DNA of 64,000 nucleotides from Inonotus obliquus (Eukaryota > Basidiomycota > Agaricomycetes > Hymenochaetales > Hymenochaetaceae). Each line of letters begins with the position of its first letter. Positions within the stretch are counted from its first letter, which is position 1. The position numbers and the translations under genes were made by a program. The stretch covers positions 1,984,001 through 2,048,000 of the forward strand of contig JAJHTX010000005.1 in NCBI GenBank assembly GCA_032164295.1, given 5' to 3'. Under the pieces are notes generated by a model that was not told where the DNA came from, did not search any database, and was given only the letters and a program-made list of their open reading frames with translations. Shown here piece by piece: positions 31,855 through 49,058 of the stretch.

Positions 31855-33092
31855 TCACTGAGCTACTGCAATAGCTGCTTCAACATTCACCGTAGGGGCT
31901 TCAGAACTCTTCTCCGAAAGACATTCCACCTCCGATCCAGAATGACTAGTGTCCCATCCCGTTTTCATGTCCCATTCCTTTATCCCAATCTTCGCACCAA
32001 GTTCCTTCCAACGCTTAAACTGCTTTGCTCTACGCTCTTCAGTTATCTTGACGAGTGCGGGCCAATACTGTTCGTGTACGTATTCGAAATCCTGTTCTCC
32101 ATCCCACCATTGTTTTATCACCTGATCTCGCGTGAAATATCCGTCATCGTAGATACGAGGATTGAATTTGACCTTATTTCGGGTGACAGGGTCGACGAAG
32201 GGCATAATGATCTTGAAGAATGCGTTGACGAGCATTGGAACGTTGATGATGAGAGCGAGACCGAGCCTTTCAGGGTAATGTGCCTGGATAAAATGCAGCA
32301 TTTGACGAGCGGTGCTGAGGGAAGGGGTCTTTCCCCTGTCCCCGAAATTGATGAGCAGGTTCAGATTCCTTGTAAAAAAATCATGTTAGTTATTACAATG
32401 GCATCAATCGGAAATACAGAACGCACTCGACACCGGGGCCCATAAGGTCAATACATCGTTCAAGCATCCAAACGGCGTAATGGAGTTGTCGGGGAGATTC
32501 TTCCGTATTTTGTCGACTAGGTATCATGTAGAATGCCGGTCGTCCTTTTACATCGTACCCGAAAAGAATCTCTTTGCCTGTCAACGCCTTTGCAAGAAAC
32601 AATTAGCCATTGATACTTTAAAGAGTGCGTAACAAAAAGCTGACTTCTGGTTCCACGTTCTTCGCGCTCAGTGTATCGTTGTAGAAACCGTATTCGCGTC
32701 TCCATTTAAGGGTATCTTCGATTCTGTGTTTGGCTGTTGCCACAACCCATTTCGAAGCTCGTAGATATCTGCATTAAGATATACTGTATGAATGGAGGTT
32801 CGCTAACTCATCCATAGGGAACAATAACCATACCTCAGGATGCAATCGTAGGACTAGGACAGTGTGTTACAGAGACCAAGAATGATGCCAAAAATAACAC
32901 ATAACTTACTAGCCACATTTTTTCCTCGTCCATGAGTTCCCCCTTCTCTTCGTCCGGCAGTCTATAGTCCTCCTTCTCGAAATAGGACAATACCTCATTA
33001 TATTTGGTCTGTTGCTCCTCGGTAAGCTTGAGGTCCTCGAGCTTCTCGTTTTCAGGTACGGTTGGCACCTCAAGAGGCGTGTGAACAGACAT
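31855..33092 (-). CDS. Sec14-like CRAL-TRIO phospholipid-transfer protein, 333 aa
   Basis: Member of the Sec14 superfamily, which carries phosphatidylinositol and other lipids between membranes and primes phosphoinositide synthesis. Five exons on the minus strand are 33092-32910, 32853-32834 (a 20-nt micro-exon), 32768-32645, 32587-32427 and 32368-31855. All join in phase. The CRAL-TRIO N-domain contains CILRYLRASKWVVATAKHRI and LKWRREYGFY. The lipid-binding domain has GYDVKGRPAFYMIPSRQN, INFGDRG and HYPERLGLALIINVPMLVNA, with FVDPVTRNKVKF near the end. It most resembles the Csr1/Pdr16-type group, but I cannot fix the orthologue. Start at MSVHTPLEV; the upstream frame to 33197 adds a less typical extension. 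Divergent from RSP5, 303 bp away. Confidence 0.88.
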
Positions 33093-33395
33093 TTTTCCTT
33101 CGATGATACGCAGAAGGTGGTACGAGATGGACAAGAAATGTCGGGCTACCGCGGTGATGTACTTTTTGGTATATTTATGAGAGTCTAATCTGGGCATGAA
33201 GTGGCGTGGGCAAACGTCTTGCCATATTTGTGCGGTCTTGTATCATCGTCGAATTCATGCACCGACCCCGTGCGACTGCCTCCTCTGTCTCTAACCGTCA
33301 TCTCTCTTGCCCGTGCTCACTGCTATATACTTTCCAAACAGATATACGATTGAACGGGGCTATATTGACTCCCAAAGTCTACCAGGACCTTACAC
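33093..33395. promoter_or_regulatory. Divergent promoter region, Sec14-like gene / RSP5
   Basis: 303 bp between opposed start codons. A pyrimidine-rich stretch precedes the RSP5 ATG on the plus strand. No specific factor site is recognised. Confidence 0.5.
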
Positions 33396-36758
<3,363 letters not shown>

Positions 36759-37153
36759 TCTATACTTGTCTTTTCAATTCTGTTTTGCCAGACCGGAGTT
36801 ATTTGGTCGATTCGCATTTTTGTCTGGTTTCGTTTTTCAGTGATCTGATACAGATTGAGCCGATGCTAGCTACTAATTACAACGTCTGTTTAATGTATGT
36901 TATTTCGTCCCTTCTTTCGGTGTAAAAGGACGTCTGTTGAAATGCAATGAAAAACAATTGTCTGATTTTTCAATCTGTCTCACGCTCGCCGCAAGTATTC
37001 ATTGCCATCCATCATTTCCTTCTGGAGTTTTCATTGCATCGCATCGAAGGTGATCCGGCTTAGTCATCAATAGAACACGAATCTATATTTCAATTTCGCT
37101 CCCGAAAGGTCGTGGTCTACATCTTTCTCTGACTCGTACCCCTCTTCCGTTTT
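36759..37153. other. Spacer between RSP5 and the OMA1-like gene
   Basis: 395 bp. The first part is T-rich and likely the RSP5 3' UTR; the last part is likely the promoter of the next gene. No ORF is supported. Confidence 0.5.
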
Positions 37154-39153
37154 ATGGCCTCAACATGCTGTACTCGACATCTGCGTCCTCATGCATTCCA
37201 TTTGCCACGAAATCCGTCCTCATTTTATAGTTTACTTGTCCGACGCAACCTAGGAGATCTGAGGAATGTTTCGTCCTGGACGCGTAAGAGCACCGCATCG
37301 TTGACTGCGGAGAGCAAGAACAATTCATTCGGGCCTAATGGCTTTCAGAAAGCAAGACGCTTCCATACAACACCGCCGCGTCAGCAGTTGTTGGGAGTAA
37401 TTCTAGCAAGCATCCTCAAAGTATGTCACTTGCACACTCTGTTGTCTGAGCCTGCCTAACAGTCCTTGTGTTGTTAAGACTTCGACATCCATTGAATTTG
37501 CTCGTTTGGTAACTAAGGTGACACTGACCTTCGTACCTATCCTTGCTGTCACGAAACATATGTCGCGCAAAATTCTTCACAAAGTCATCAAGGACAACCC
37601 CGAACTTGCCCATAAGCGCGAATATCTGGAATACAAGATACGCAAGTCCATTATCTCATATCGTGCGCTTGTCGCCGTGCCCATCATCTTCTTTGGTCTC
37701 ACCTTCATCGCGAGCCTTGAGCGCACTCCATTATCCGGGCGCTGGCGCGTCATCTTACTATCCCCCGAGGAAGAAGACTCAATATTGCAACAATTGCAAG
37801 GCGATGGATGGTACCGTGCTGTCCTTGAAGTTATATCCCAAGATGGTCCTCCGAAAATCATACCGTCCACTGATTGGCGTTACCAAGTTGTGGAGACCAT
37901 CCTGCGCCGCCTTGAGCGGACGGTTCCAATACTTGCTGCGGAGAAGAGCACAGATCTTCCTTGGCCGGATCGTGACCCGGACGACATTCCGTTCCCTCCT
38001 CCCTCGCAGTATCCACTGAAACCACGGCCAGCGGCGAGGGAGTATCTCCGCTGGTTCTGTGATAGTCTGTGCACAGACTCAGAATCATCTAAAACTGAAC
38101 GACAGCAGACCCCTGCTCCTTCGCCTGATGACGGAATTGATTCACCACATCTAATTCCAGGGCCCCCTTATAACCTTATCCTTGTTGATCGTCCGGATTG
38201 TGACAATGCGTTTTCGTTTGGGTTCGGCCCCGATGGCGGAGGCATTGTTGTATACTCTGGCTTTCTTGATCGCGTACTTGGAGAGGGCGCCGCTTCCGCC
38301 ACCAACAATACATCATCCAGTGCACAAAACCCAGCTCCTCCCCGGTCGGTGGCCTCCGAACTCATGGGATCATTATTCGCCTTCTCTCGACCCTCATCTA
38401 TATACCGGCCACAACAGTCGCTTACATCAACCCCGCTGGAACCAACGGAAGAGCAACTAAGTCAAATCGCAATTTTACTGTCGCATGAGCTGTCACATCT
38501 CATTCTCTCACATCACCTCGAATCGCTCTCTGCTGGTACAGTCTTCATTCCGGGAGCAGCGTCTTTATTCTCGGACGTGTTGCGCGCCTGCCTCTTTCCA
38601 GTGACTATGTTACTTGGGCCGTTCGTCAACGATGCAGTTGCTGACTTGGGAAAAATTGGTGCAGGAGAAATTGTAAAATTATCGGTCCGTGACAGCTGGT
38701 GTTGTGTTCTATTCTAGACTGCAGCTGACAGCCTTATGTGGATAGGAATATTGCACAAGCATGACCCTTGAATTTGAAGCTGATGCCGTCTCTGCACGTA
38801 TACTTGCCCACGCGGGATTTGATGCACGCGCAGCCATCTCATTCTGGAAGCACAGGAGGGACGCGGAGTTGTCCGAGTGCACACCTTCGCGTGCGGCCGA
38901 AAATGCGAGATACTTTGTTGATAACCATTCCGCCAAAACAGATGGCACTGAATCGAAGGACGGCCTGGCCGCAAAGCTAGCGAGAAGAATTATGAGCGCG
39001 GCGCATCCTGCACATGAGGCACGTCTCTTGAGGCTGAAGAGTGAGTTGCAGCGATGGGAGACGGAGCGAACAAAAGCTCTGAGAAGAAGAGCCAAGAAGC
39101 TAAGGAAAGAAAAGTGGAGGAAGGAGTTTCATTACAAAACGGCGGACGCTTGA
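37154..39153 (+). CDS. OMA1: OMA1-like mitochondrial inner-membrane zinc metalloprotease, 626 aa
   Basis: M48-family protease of mitochondrial inner-membrane quality control and stress-induced processing. Exons are 37154-37420, 37479-38684 and 38746-39153, all phase 0. The N-terminus is Arg/Ser-rich with few acids (a targeting peptide). A membrane segment follows at VAVPIIFFGLTFIASL. The zinc motif HELSH is at about residues 425-429, and the third ligand is in EFEADA (Glu about 502). The segment LVDRPDCDNAFSFGFGPDGGGIVVYSG, split here only by wording, matches the conserved region before HExxH. A Ser/Pro-rich insertion separates that region from HELSH, longer than in yeast Oma1. The C-terminus is a basic helix (RRRAKKLRKEKWRKE). 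No frame damage. Confidence 0.88.
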
Positions 39154-39413
39154 TAGACTCAGCAGTCAGCGGCGTTTCATGGATTTTGTGGCGGTCTACT
39201 GAGCCGGCAGTTTAGGTTTGCGCCTTTTGAGAACTTGTTCTGGGTATTTCGTTCGATAGAGACCTTGTAATTATATGAATTAGCTGATAGTGATCATGTA
39301 TAGTAGCCTGTTGTATAGCCACGACATATCCTGATTATGATCCTTGTTTTCTTGTTATCATATTCATTTCGTTCGCTTGCCTCTGGTAGGGCGCTTCACC
39401 GTCGTCTTCCAGT

Positions 39414-40823
<1,410 letters not shown>

Positions 40824-41208
40824 CTTCCAGTCACATTGAAAAGGTACCGGAGCTAAGACTGATACAGGAGAAGGGATAAAATTTGATTGAACCTGTTGAG
40901 AAATATCTCCTCTGTATCATCGAAAGTAAGATACAAATGAGCACGTCCGATGCAAGATTGTAAGTAAGTACTATAATTTAAATAAGTAGGACAGAATCAG
41001 AACACGTGTCGATGCGAAATGCGTCAACAAGCGTCAACAAGAGACAACAACGCGCTGATTTCAGATACAATCCTGTACAACCATCTTTCCATCCAACCTC
41101 CGAGCTGACTCACGCTGGTGAGGGACAAGAGCGTGCGTGGCTGCACTTGGCCGCACGCGCAATCGTCAAGCTATCAGAATCTGGTGCTAGGCTGTCAGCC
41201 GCCCCGCC
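40824..41208. other. Spacer between the transposon and the inverted repeat
   Basis: I see no gene. A GTCAACAAG short repeat occurs near 41020-41040. Confidence 0.5.
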
Positions 41209-42287
41209 CCGCCACTGCCTATGATATAAAGACCCGCCCTCGCTCGTTCTCTGTCCTTCATCCGTCTCTTCCTCCCCCCACCACCAGCTCCCTTATCTTA
41301 TGTGGTATCGCCCGCTTCTTCAGTCGTCTACCGCGGCGACTTGTATCCCTCATACTTCGGCACCCGACGCTATCATGCATCCGGGCTAACATCCTCTGCC
41401 ACATCCTCACAACCATCCCCACCCTTTGCCACTCATTGGCACCATGGCCGCACACCAGCGGCAGCGGGACTGTCGATACGCATAGGTACGTCCAGTCCAA
41501 GTAGCCTTCGTCACATGTCTTATGTCGACCCTCCCACTGTCAGGTTATCAAGCCTTCTTCGAAGTCACTACCAATGCCCACTACAAGAATCAAGCGTATC
41601 GTCGCTGAACAAAACCACAACATATGCATTCACCAAATATGATATCACCAAGTATGTAATCGCTACGTGAAAGCGCTATTGAGCGTGTGGCCGGTTATGC
41701 CGCCGTACCACCACCCTCCGACCTATGCGCAACAGTCGTGTTCAGAACAGTCGTGCTTGGCACACTAGAGCACAGTAGTACTGATGTTAGTCGCGAGTCG
41801 CGGTGATGTGGATCGGGCCAGTGCACGGCTCGCCCTCCTAGCGGGATAGATCGGCATGTCTGCGCCGCTCAGACGGACTCGAAAGAGGGTCTTAGTCTGG
41901 GTAGCCGACGGGTTCATGGGCCAGGCTGTCATCGATTCTTGGCTAGTGGGGGCGGAGAGGCCGTCGAGCATTCCATAGTGCCAATCAAGTTCGCTCGGCG
42001 GCCAGGCCTCATAAGGCCGGTGTCGCATTTGCGCACGAAAATATTTACGCAAGCCATCCAGGCGAGTGACCGCTGACGGCCAACCAACACCGACCACTAA
42101 AGTATGATCTTTCAATCGACCCCTGCGACCCTGATTCGAATTGACGACTGCAAATGCCATGATGGTCACCGACGGGTCGCCGGCTGCAGATGATCATTCG
42201 TCCAGCGAGTGGCGGGGGTGCGGAAAGGCTGAGAGCGCCGGCATTGGCAGCCGGGACATGCTCGAAGCTAGGTCGTCGGCGGTCGCC
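41209..42287 (-). repeat. Inverted repeat, arm A (about 1.08 kb)
   Basis: The reverse complement of this segment matches 53808-54870 almost end to end, with scattered substitutions and short indels. It has a conserved 134-codon frame (41765-42169 minus) and a TATAAAG box near its outer end (CTATGATATAAAGACC at 41219). The ends show no clear terminal repeats or target duplication that I could find. The nature of the unit is unknown; it may be a fragment of a dispersed mobile element. Confidence 0.85.
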
Positions 42288-42738
42288 CAGGACAGCTGAA
42301 CGTCGCAGGTGTACTGGTGTGTCTCCTCTGTCAATACCACCGTTATTTGGTATCTGAATCTTTTCGCAGATCGCCGATACGCACGTCTCCCTCTTCTCAA
42401 CGTCGAAAACACAACGCCATTCATCGGGACCAGAAGTTTACTTTTCGGATAACGGTATTCGCGTATGCGTGGTATTCGGGTTGGAAGGAAGTGAATATTA
42501 TGTGGAAATGTATGCAATTTGTTTTTGCGCCTGTACCGCATTTGTTATGTTATATGATACATTGCAACACGCACGGGAACATTCCAGTGTGTACCGGTAC
42601 CGGAGAGATTAACGTTGGTGTGGGAAACCCGGTATTCTATTCTATTGATTGTAAAAGACATTCATCCATCCCAGATAAGATTAGCAAACGTCGAGATAAG
42701 AGAAAACCAGATAATATCCCGCATGTATTTTAAGCACA
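42288..42738. other. Spacer beside arm A
   Basis: No gene supported. A minus-strand frame (42194-42541) starts here and runs into arm A, where it shares its C-terminal 30 residues with arm B; I treat that as repeat sequence. Confidence 0.45.
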
Positions 42739-44277
42739 CTACACTAGCCCACTGCCTGCCATGCGCACCGCGTCACTCACTGCACGAACAACCTCCAACC
42801 AGATCGTGCCTAATACTCCGCTGTTAGATTGAATCGCTAGCCTGCGACGTACAGCGTCCACGCCTGAGGTCGACGATCCGCCCGGTTGCTGTCGTCGCCG
42901 TCGACGTAAACGGACGAGAAACGAGAATACCGGCAACAAGATGCAAAGTAATGCGAAAAGGATTCGTGAAGAGCCCAGCTGTTCCAAGTAAATTCGTATG
43001 GCAGACGTAATAATTGCTGTGATTGAAGGTGGATCGCGAGCGCCTACAGTTCCTTGCCGAGGTCTCGCCCCTAGAGCTGAATTACGTCCAGGATGCGACG
43101 GACCAGCTTGCACAGTGGAAGCGGGAGATGCGGAACGCTTTCCAGGTGCTGCATGTCCATTCGCGCGCAGTGATTCCGGGAGAGACGAATAGGACGCAGA
43201 GGATGATGGCGTTAGCGGCGTTAGACCGTTCATTCCATGATGTGGTCGTGGGGTGTTCGGAACAACGGTACGCGTTGAGTGAGTATCATCTGTATCTGAT
43301 GACGAATTGGATCCTACTGAAGGGGATGGGGAAGGCGTTCTTGAACTAGAGGAATCCGACAAAGGCGGGGGACTTGGTATGGTCCGAGCCGCCTCGATCT
43401 CCTGTGCTCGCAGACCCCGTAAGGTTGATTTGAAATGCTAGTAAAACAATGCCAAGACAGTCAGCTTCGAGTTGACGGCATCCCCATCGACAATGAAGAG
43501 ACGTACCTGTCGGATATGCCAAGGCAACTCGCGCTCATACTCCAAAAACTCTTGTGCGTATTCCCACTCATGTAACCTCGGAAGTACGTGAAGGCAGTAC
43601 AAATCCAAAACACGTTCGTATCCCTCTATATCAGCGCGTCTATCATCCATGGGGTCTCTTTGTGCAAGCCAATCTTCAATCATGCTCCGTCCGACCTCGG
43701 GACATTCAAGTTTGACACTTGACAAGACGAGAGGTACCAGTATTTGTGCGGGAAGAAACGCAGCTTTCGGACGTTGCAACTTCGGCGTGAAAAGTCTCAC
43801 GGAGCGTGTATGAAGAGCAGTAATGAGACCCGGGGCCGAAAGCATAAGATTCGCACGTAATGCGGGTGGGAGTACATCATCCGTCCCGACGCGTTTGCTC
43901 ACAGGCGGTGAAGCATAAGCAGATGTTTCAAGTGTGATTCGAAGAATTTCCCATTTGCGGCGTTGAGTGTTAAGTGCGTCGGGAGTTGACGATGGTCCTT
44001 CCGGAGGTGTCAGAAGCTCAAAGGCAGACTCGAGCAGGGCGTGTGTTAGGGAGAAGTCTCGTTGCAGGAGTGCATGGGCTGCTCTAGGGTACAGCGAGCG
44101 CAGGGTCGAGATTGTCGAGGACGTGCTTGGCCCTGCAGTGCCATTTGAACCAGGAGTTGACGGGTTCCCATTCGCCAGTCCCATGCTATGCCCCGGAACT
44201 GCCATCAACGACACGGACCCGGATGATTGAGATGGTTTTCTAAGGGTTGTCTGCGTTATTGTCGTCGTCGTGGACAT
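42739..44277 (-). CDS. Tail-anchored-type membrane protein, possibly Pex26-like peroxin, 489 aa
   Basis: Exon 1 runs from ATG 44277 to 43507, the intron from 43506 to 43438 (GTACGT...CTAG), and exon 2 from 43437 to 42739; phase is kept. The N-terminus is Ser/Thr-rich, followed by a helical region (residues about 60-250: YPRAAHALLQRDFSLTHALL, then RKWEILRITLETSAY). A long Ser/Pro-rich linker leads to one membrane helix (about 415-432, ILFALLCILLPVFSFLV), then five Arg and a 57-residue tail. Peroxisomal Pex26/Pex15, which anchor the Pex1-Pex6 AAA complex, have this layout of helical cytosolic domain, late membrane helix and short tail. The sequence match is weak, so that assignment is tentative. 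The gene model itself is strong. Confidence 0.6.
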
Positions 44278-46731
44278 GGCGGAACGGGTCAAGACTTATT
44301 TGCCTCCCATTGAAAATCATGTGCATTATCTTGAATGATGTAATAATGTTAGTACGTAAGCATTTGTCCTCACCTCACGTTACCCCGGATACTCACCTTC
44401 ACTCCCGGACCAGTAACCAGTTGATACTTAGTAACTACCGTGAGGAGCCATTATAAGTATAGACCTCCTCATAAATAAGCACTGCACTGCGGTCCGAACA
44501 GTTGCGTTGTGAAAAAAGAGGAACACTCTCGCGAATATAAGTGTCACATTGGTCGCGTCGCATCGGAACCCATCGGCACCACCACAGGTTTGCCTGCTTT
44601 GGGAAAAATATAGGGTATTCTCATCGGCCGGAGTTTCAATTCGGCTTTATGGACTGCTCACCCATCTCTCTCTGGCATCGCCCCCGTTGAAGTATGATGA
44701 CTAGCCATAGTCATTTGGGGGAGAAGGAAGTGAAACGAAATCTTCTGAGTTCCGGAGCATTTAAGCAAGATTACCAAGGGACCTCCGACCGGCGAAAGAT
44801 AGATGCCTGCCACTGGCCAGTGAGACAACAGCACGCTCTGCCCGAACTAAGTGAAAAAGTCTCGCGAGAAAGAACTATAAGAGTATTCCAAGCGGCGGGA
44901 AAGATCGCATACTTCTTGTGAGGGAAAGGGCCATCTCTAACTGGGGTTGCCCGTGATGCTACTTCTTGATCACTACCTGTATACATGCCGCAATAGCGCT
45001 CTGACCACCGAGATGTCACTGACAAGCCATGCGCCATAAGTTATGGAGACAATACTGACATTCGCATACCGCGTGCAAAGCATACGATTTCCAAGACTGG
45101 GTCAGCATGCTAGAGAACTGCGGTTGGTGACTCACATGGTCGGGTGGAATAATGTTCGGTAGCAAATATTGGTTCTCGCAAGTGCTTTCATTAGAATCCG
45201 GGATAATCATGGCACGGCTTGAACCAGATTTAGCTGAGCGCATATTGAACAGTAGCTTCTCGCGATAATTTTGATGCAACCGGCGACTTGGAAACTATAA
45301 AGAAGGGGTACACGCGAATGTCTTCCGTTCTGCTACAAAAATATGTCGGTTATAATTACCCGCCTTTAAATTACCCACCTATACTTACACACTTTGGCCA
45401 ATTCCATGCAGGTTGAGCAGCAGTAGAAGCACTAATACTTCGTATCCGCAGCAGGAGTTCTGACTGACGAGCGAATGAGGCCATGTTAGACGATTCCATG
45501 CATGGGAGTAACTCCCGTAGAAAAGCCCGTAGAATCAAAGTATCCACATAGAGAACCGGTAGGAACGGGGAATAATTCTATTCTTGGTGTGACTGGAGGA
45601 GAATACCCGCTGTAGCTGGAGATCCGTAACGCATGAAGAACTGACGATCCAAACAATGAGCATATATGAGATGAACGCGTTCAAGGACCAGTTTGGACCA
45701 CGAAACTTGCGGGGATATGATAAATCAAAGATGGAGGCCTTATTGCAGTGATTGACCATGCGAGCCGGTTGCCTTCATGAGCTTCCCGGAGCATGGACCT
45801 CGGGTTTTCGGACTGACCGTGATTTCATGCGGCCGCTGAAACCCGAAGATCAACCACAACCGTCAGGCCAGGCCAAGCGTCCAAGCACGTTCGACCGGGA
45901 ACCGTAAACATCCGTGGCTGGCTAGAAGTGAATCTGTATGCTTGTATTTGTCGTGTGATCCATACCCTGGAAGCAAGAGAGAAGAGACCCTGTTGGCGGC
46001 ACAGTCACCATAAATTTCGAACGTTGGCAATTCAAGATGGTATGAAAATACTAAGGCACGCCGCTAGACTTAGCGGCAGAAGTCGCCAGAAATGAACTAC
46101 TGTGAAAGGTCACGATGAACTCAGACTGGATGGAAATGGCGTGGTAGGAGTTGTTACGTGAAATCATCGGAGCATGCGCGCTTATTGGGTGCGCCTAAGA
46201 ATGTCGAAGGTCTGGAAATGGCATAAAAAACTGTTCCGCCTGTGGTAGGCACGAACGCCATAGCACATGATCAGTAGGCTGTCCCCCTAGATGATGACGA
46301 TACTAGATCACGCCCACATTCACCGGACGAAAGTTCCAGGGTCAGTTGCAAATTAGTAGAGACAACATTTAAAGGGGTCCTCGAGTCTTTTCCCCAGTGA
46401 ATAGAACGACTGTGGAGACGGAAGCCGGAGGAAGACAGAGGAAAATAGGTAAGTAAATAGCCGAGGCAAGCGAGGATCGTGTAAAATTGCGCAAGAGTTG
46501 AAGATAGACCAGAGATGTATTCTTGTGAGAGTGACTGGGAAGGTGCTAGTAGGTGTATATGATGTATGTTTCAAGACAAGAATGTGTGCCAGAGTTATTT
46601 CTTATGAGGTAAGCGACCAAGGGATCGGCGATTGGGTTTATGTTCCCGGCTCGTGACTCCGTTTCTTTATATAAACCAGTACCTCTCCGTCCGATGCTCT
46701 CCCAACTCCTCATCCTTGGCAAGCGTCTTCA
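44278..46731. other. 2.45-kb intergenic region with no recognisable gene
   Basis: Separates two divergent genes. Only overlapping frames of 60-90 codons are present, without motifs. The last 100 bases before 46732 (TTTATATAAACC near 46664, then a C/T-rich run) look like a core promoter for the F-box gene. Confidence 0.45.
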
Positions 46732-49058
46732 ATGACACTCACTTCACTCGTAACTCACTTCCCCCCGGAGCTCCTTGAGGCTGTCTGTGCTGCTATATAC
46801 TATGCTGGTGTGCTGCCCGTGGTGCCCTCACTCGACCCTGTCGTTCTCGAAGACAGACTTATCCCGATCGGTCTGCCCTCCTCCTATCCATCTTCCCAGT
46901 GGTCTGAGGAGACAACGCGCCGGACGCTAACAGCACTTTGCCTCGTCAACCATGCCTGGCTGGATGCTGCGAAGCCCTGGCTGTGGCGCAAAATCGAGGT
47001 TCGCCTTCCACAGGGGTGGCTTTCTTTTGTCAGCGAAGTGACAGGTGGTGAGGAAGAAATCAACGAGGTGAACATTGAGAATACCATCCAACAAGCTGCC
47101 AGTGCAGCTCTCGCATCTGGGTCTCTGGGACTACCCGATGATGAACAGTCGAAGAAGCTGCTTCACGAATCCATCGTTGCATCCCTCTCTGGTCCAGACA
47201 GCTCGATCCCTCCAGAACTCCTCTCACCACCCGCCTCTCGGGAACCGTCCCCCCGACGTCTACGTGCCAAGTCGAAGAGCCCAGCTCGGTGGAAGATTAT
47301 GCAATCGATCAACTTCGCGCTACAAAATGTTGTGCAGCAAGACGGCTCTATATTTTACGGTGACTAAATTTGAAATTTTTTGTTCGTCATAAGTGAGGCT
47401 AATGATGCCATTAATAAGTGCCGTTACCCCAGAACAGCGACCCCGGACGCCACGTGCGTCGGCTGGATTTTAGCCACTTTCGGACAATCGGAATGCGCCG
47501 ACTGACAGGCGAAGCCATCAAGCACCGCTTTGTCACAACGGACCGTCTCGAGAACGTTCTCAAGGTTGGTCACCTCTATTTTTAGTTATCTTATTTTTAT
47601 CATTCAAACTTTAACCTTCAGGAATGCCCAAACTTGACTGCTTTTGGTGCTACGGAGTATATGGACGGAGCTTTGAGCCTGTCTGTACTCAGGGAACTCT
47701 TCCTTCGCGGCTCCCCTTGCCGTGGTCGCGGCCGCTCTTCAAGATCAAGGAACTTGCTAACGGATAATACCGACGACCAGGAAGAACAAGATGCTGAAAG
47801 GCGCAGGGAATGCAAGGACCTTGTGGCAGTCGACTTCACCGGCTGTGTCTCGGCGATATTCTTCAACGCTTTCCGAGATTTTGTCCACCAATACATCAGT
47901 GCCGACGATATTAACTCGAATGATGACGAGAATGGTAGAACTTCGACATCAAGCCGCGGCTCGAAAGAACCTTTGCATTTTCCTGGTTTGCAACGACTGG
48001 GACTATTAGGCGTGAAGACGATTCAGCCCGATGTTCTACACCCGTTCGTCCTTGCCTTCCCCTCGCTGACGCATCTTGATTTATCGAATACTCGTGTCGG
48101 CTCGGACCTCCTGGAAGCTCTAGGGTCATCCCAGACCGTCCATCTCGAGGTACTTGCGCTTGCGCGATGCACACGTCTTACCGGTGAATCAATAGTCAAA
48201 TTCCTGGTCAACAGTCGCGTTACCCGTGATATTCGACAACTTAATCTTTACGGCGATGTTACCTACCCTTCACCACTCACGGATGAGCAGCTCTCCCAGC
48301 TCATCACGAGTGCACCGTGCTTTAGCTCTGGTGCACTCGAGTATTTGGACCTTTCGAGCACTAAGCTTACCTCACAGCACATGACTGCCTTCCCTCCTCA
48401 ACCGCGCCTGCGGTCTTTAGGACTGTCCTACATTATTGATCTCCCTCTCCGTTCCATCGCCGATTTCCTCCGTACTCGTGCAAGCAGCGTCGAAATACTC
48501 ACACTCATCAGTACCTCACCCGAATTGATCATCCCTCCATCTGGGCGTGTGTTCAACGCGTCAATGGCACTCCACGGGACAATAATTCAACCCCTTTGTA
48601 TGCCTGCGGTACACTTTTATCCGGGTCTGGATTCGGAAGAGGATTTGTACATGACTCAGGATGCAGCGACGCATTTACGTGTGCTCGAACTTGCTATGCC
48701 CTTATTAAACGGTCTTGGAGGAGGAGCAGGTACTTGGCGTATCATACGCAGCAAGGGCGGCCGAGCGTGGTACGTCGACGTCGCAAGTGGATGGACAGCC
48801 GAATCTGCACCAGTAGCAAGACCGACAACGACAACGACAGCACCGAATTCCAATGGTACGAGTGCAGCGACATTCCGACGTGGACTGCCTCGAGGGCATC
48901 CCCTTCGCGTGACTCTTGAACGCTTGGCCGATGCGCGCGGAAATGTTAGTAGCGGGACTGGTTGGCATTCACGTAAGATGGAGGTTCTTAATGGTGATGG
49001 AATGCTTGGTCAGGAGGATGGTCTTTATGGGGCTGTTGCTTTTGCGTATCAAGGCTGA
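46732..49058 (+). CDS. F-box/leucine-rich-repeat-type protein
   Basis: Probably a substrate receptor of an SCF ubiquitin ligase, inferred from the family type. Exon 1 (from ATG 46732) has an F-box-like start, FPPELLEAVCAAIYYAG, and LCLVNHAWLDAAKPWLWRKI. The next exon (47433-47564) reads HVRRLDFSHFRTIGMRRLTG. The last exon (47622-49058) has LRR-like segments such as LPGLQ/FPGLQRLGLLGVKTI, LTHLDLSNTRVGSDLLEAL, LEVLALARCTRL and LEYLDLSSTKL. The intron 47565-47621 keeps phase. The first intron does not: the obvious donor (47360) leaves one extra nucleotide against acceptor 47432. Either another donor is used or there is a single-base error or frameshift. A C-terminal Thr/Gly-rich tail ends the protein. 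Confidence 0.75.

Noticed and set aside
31591..32445. 284-codon plus-strand frame
   Set aside because: It lies opposite the Sec14-like exons, whose CRAL-TRIO motifs are clear on the minus strand.
41765..42169. 134-codon frame shared with 53925-54329 as a possible gene
   Set aside because: The two versions differ mainly by amino-acid-changing substitutions with no recognisable domain, so I treat them as repeat sequence.
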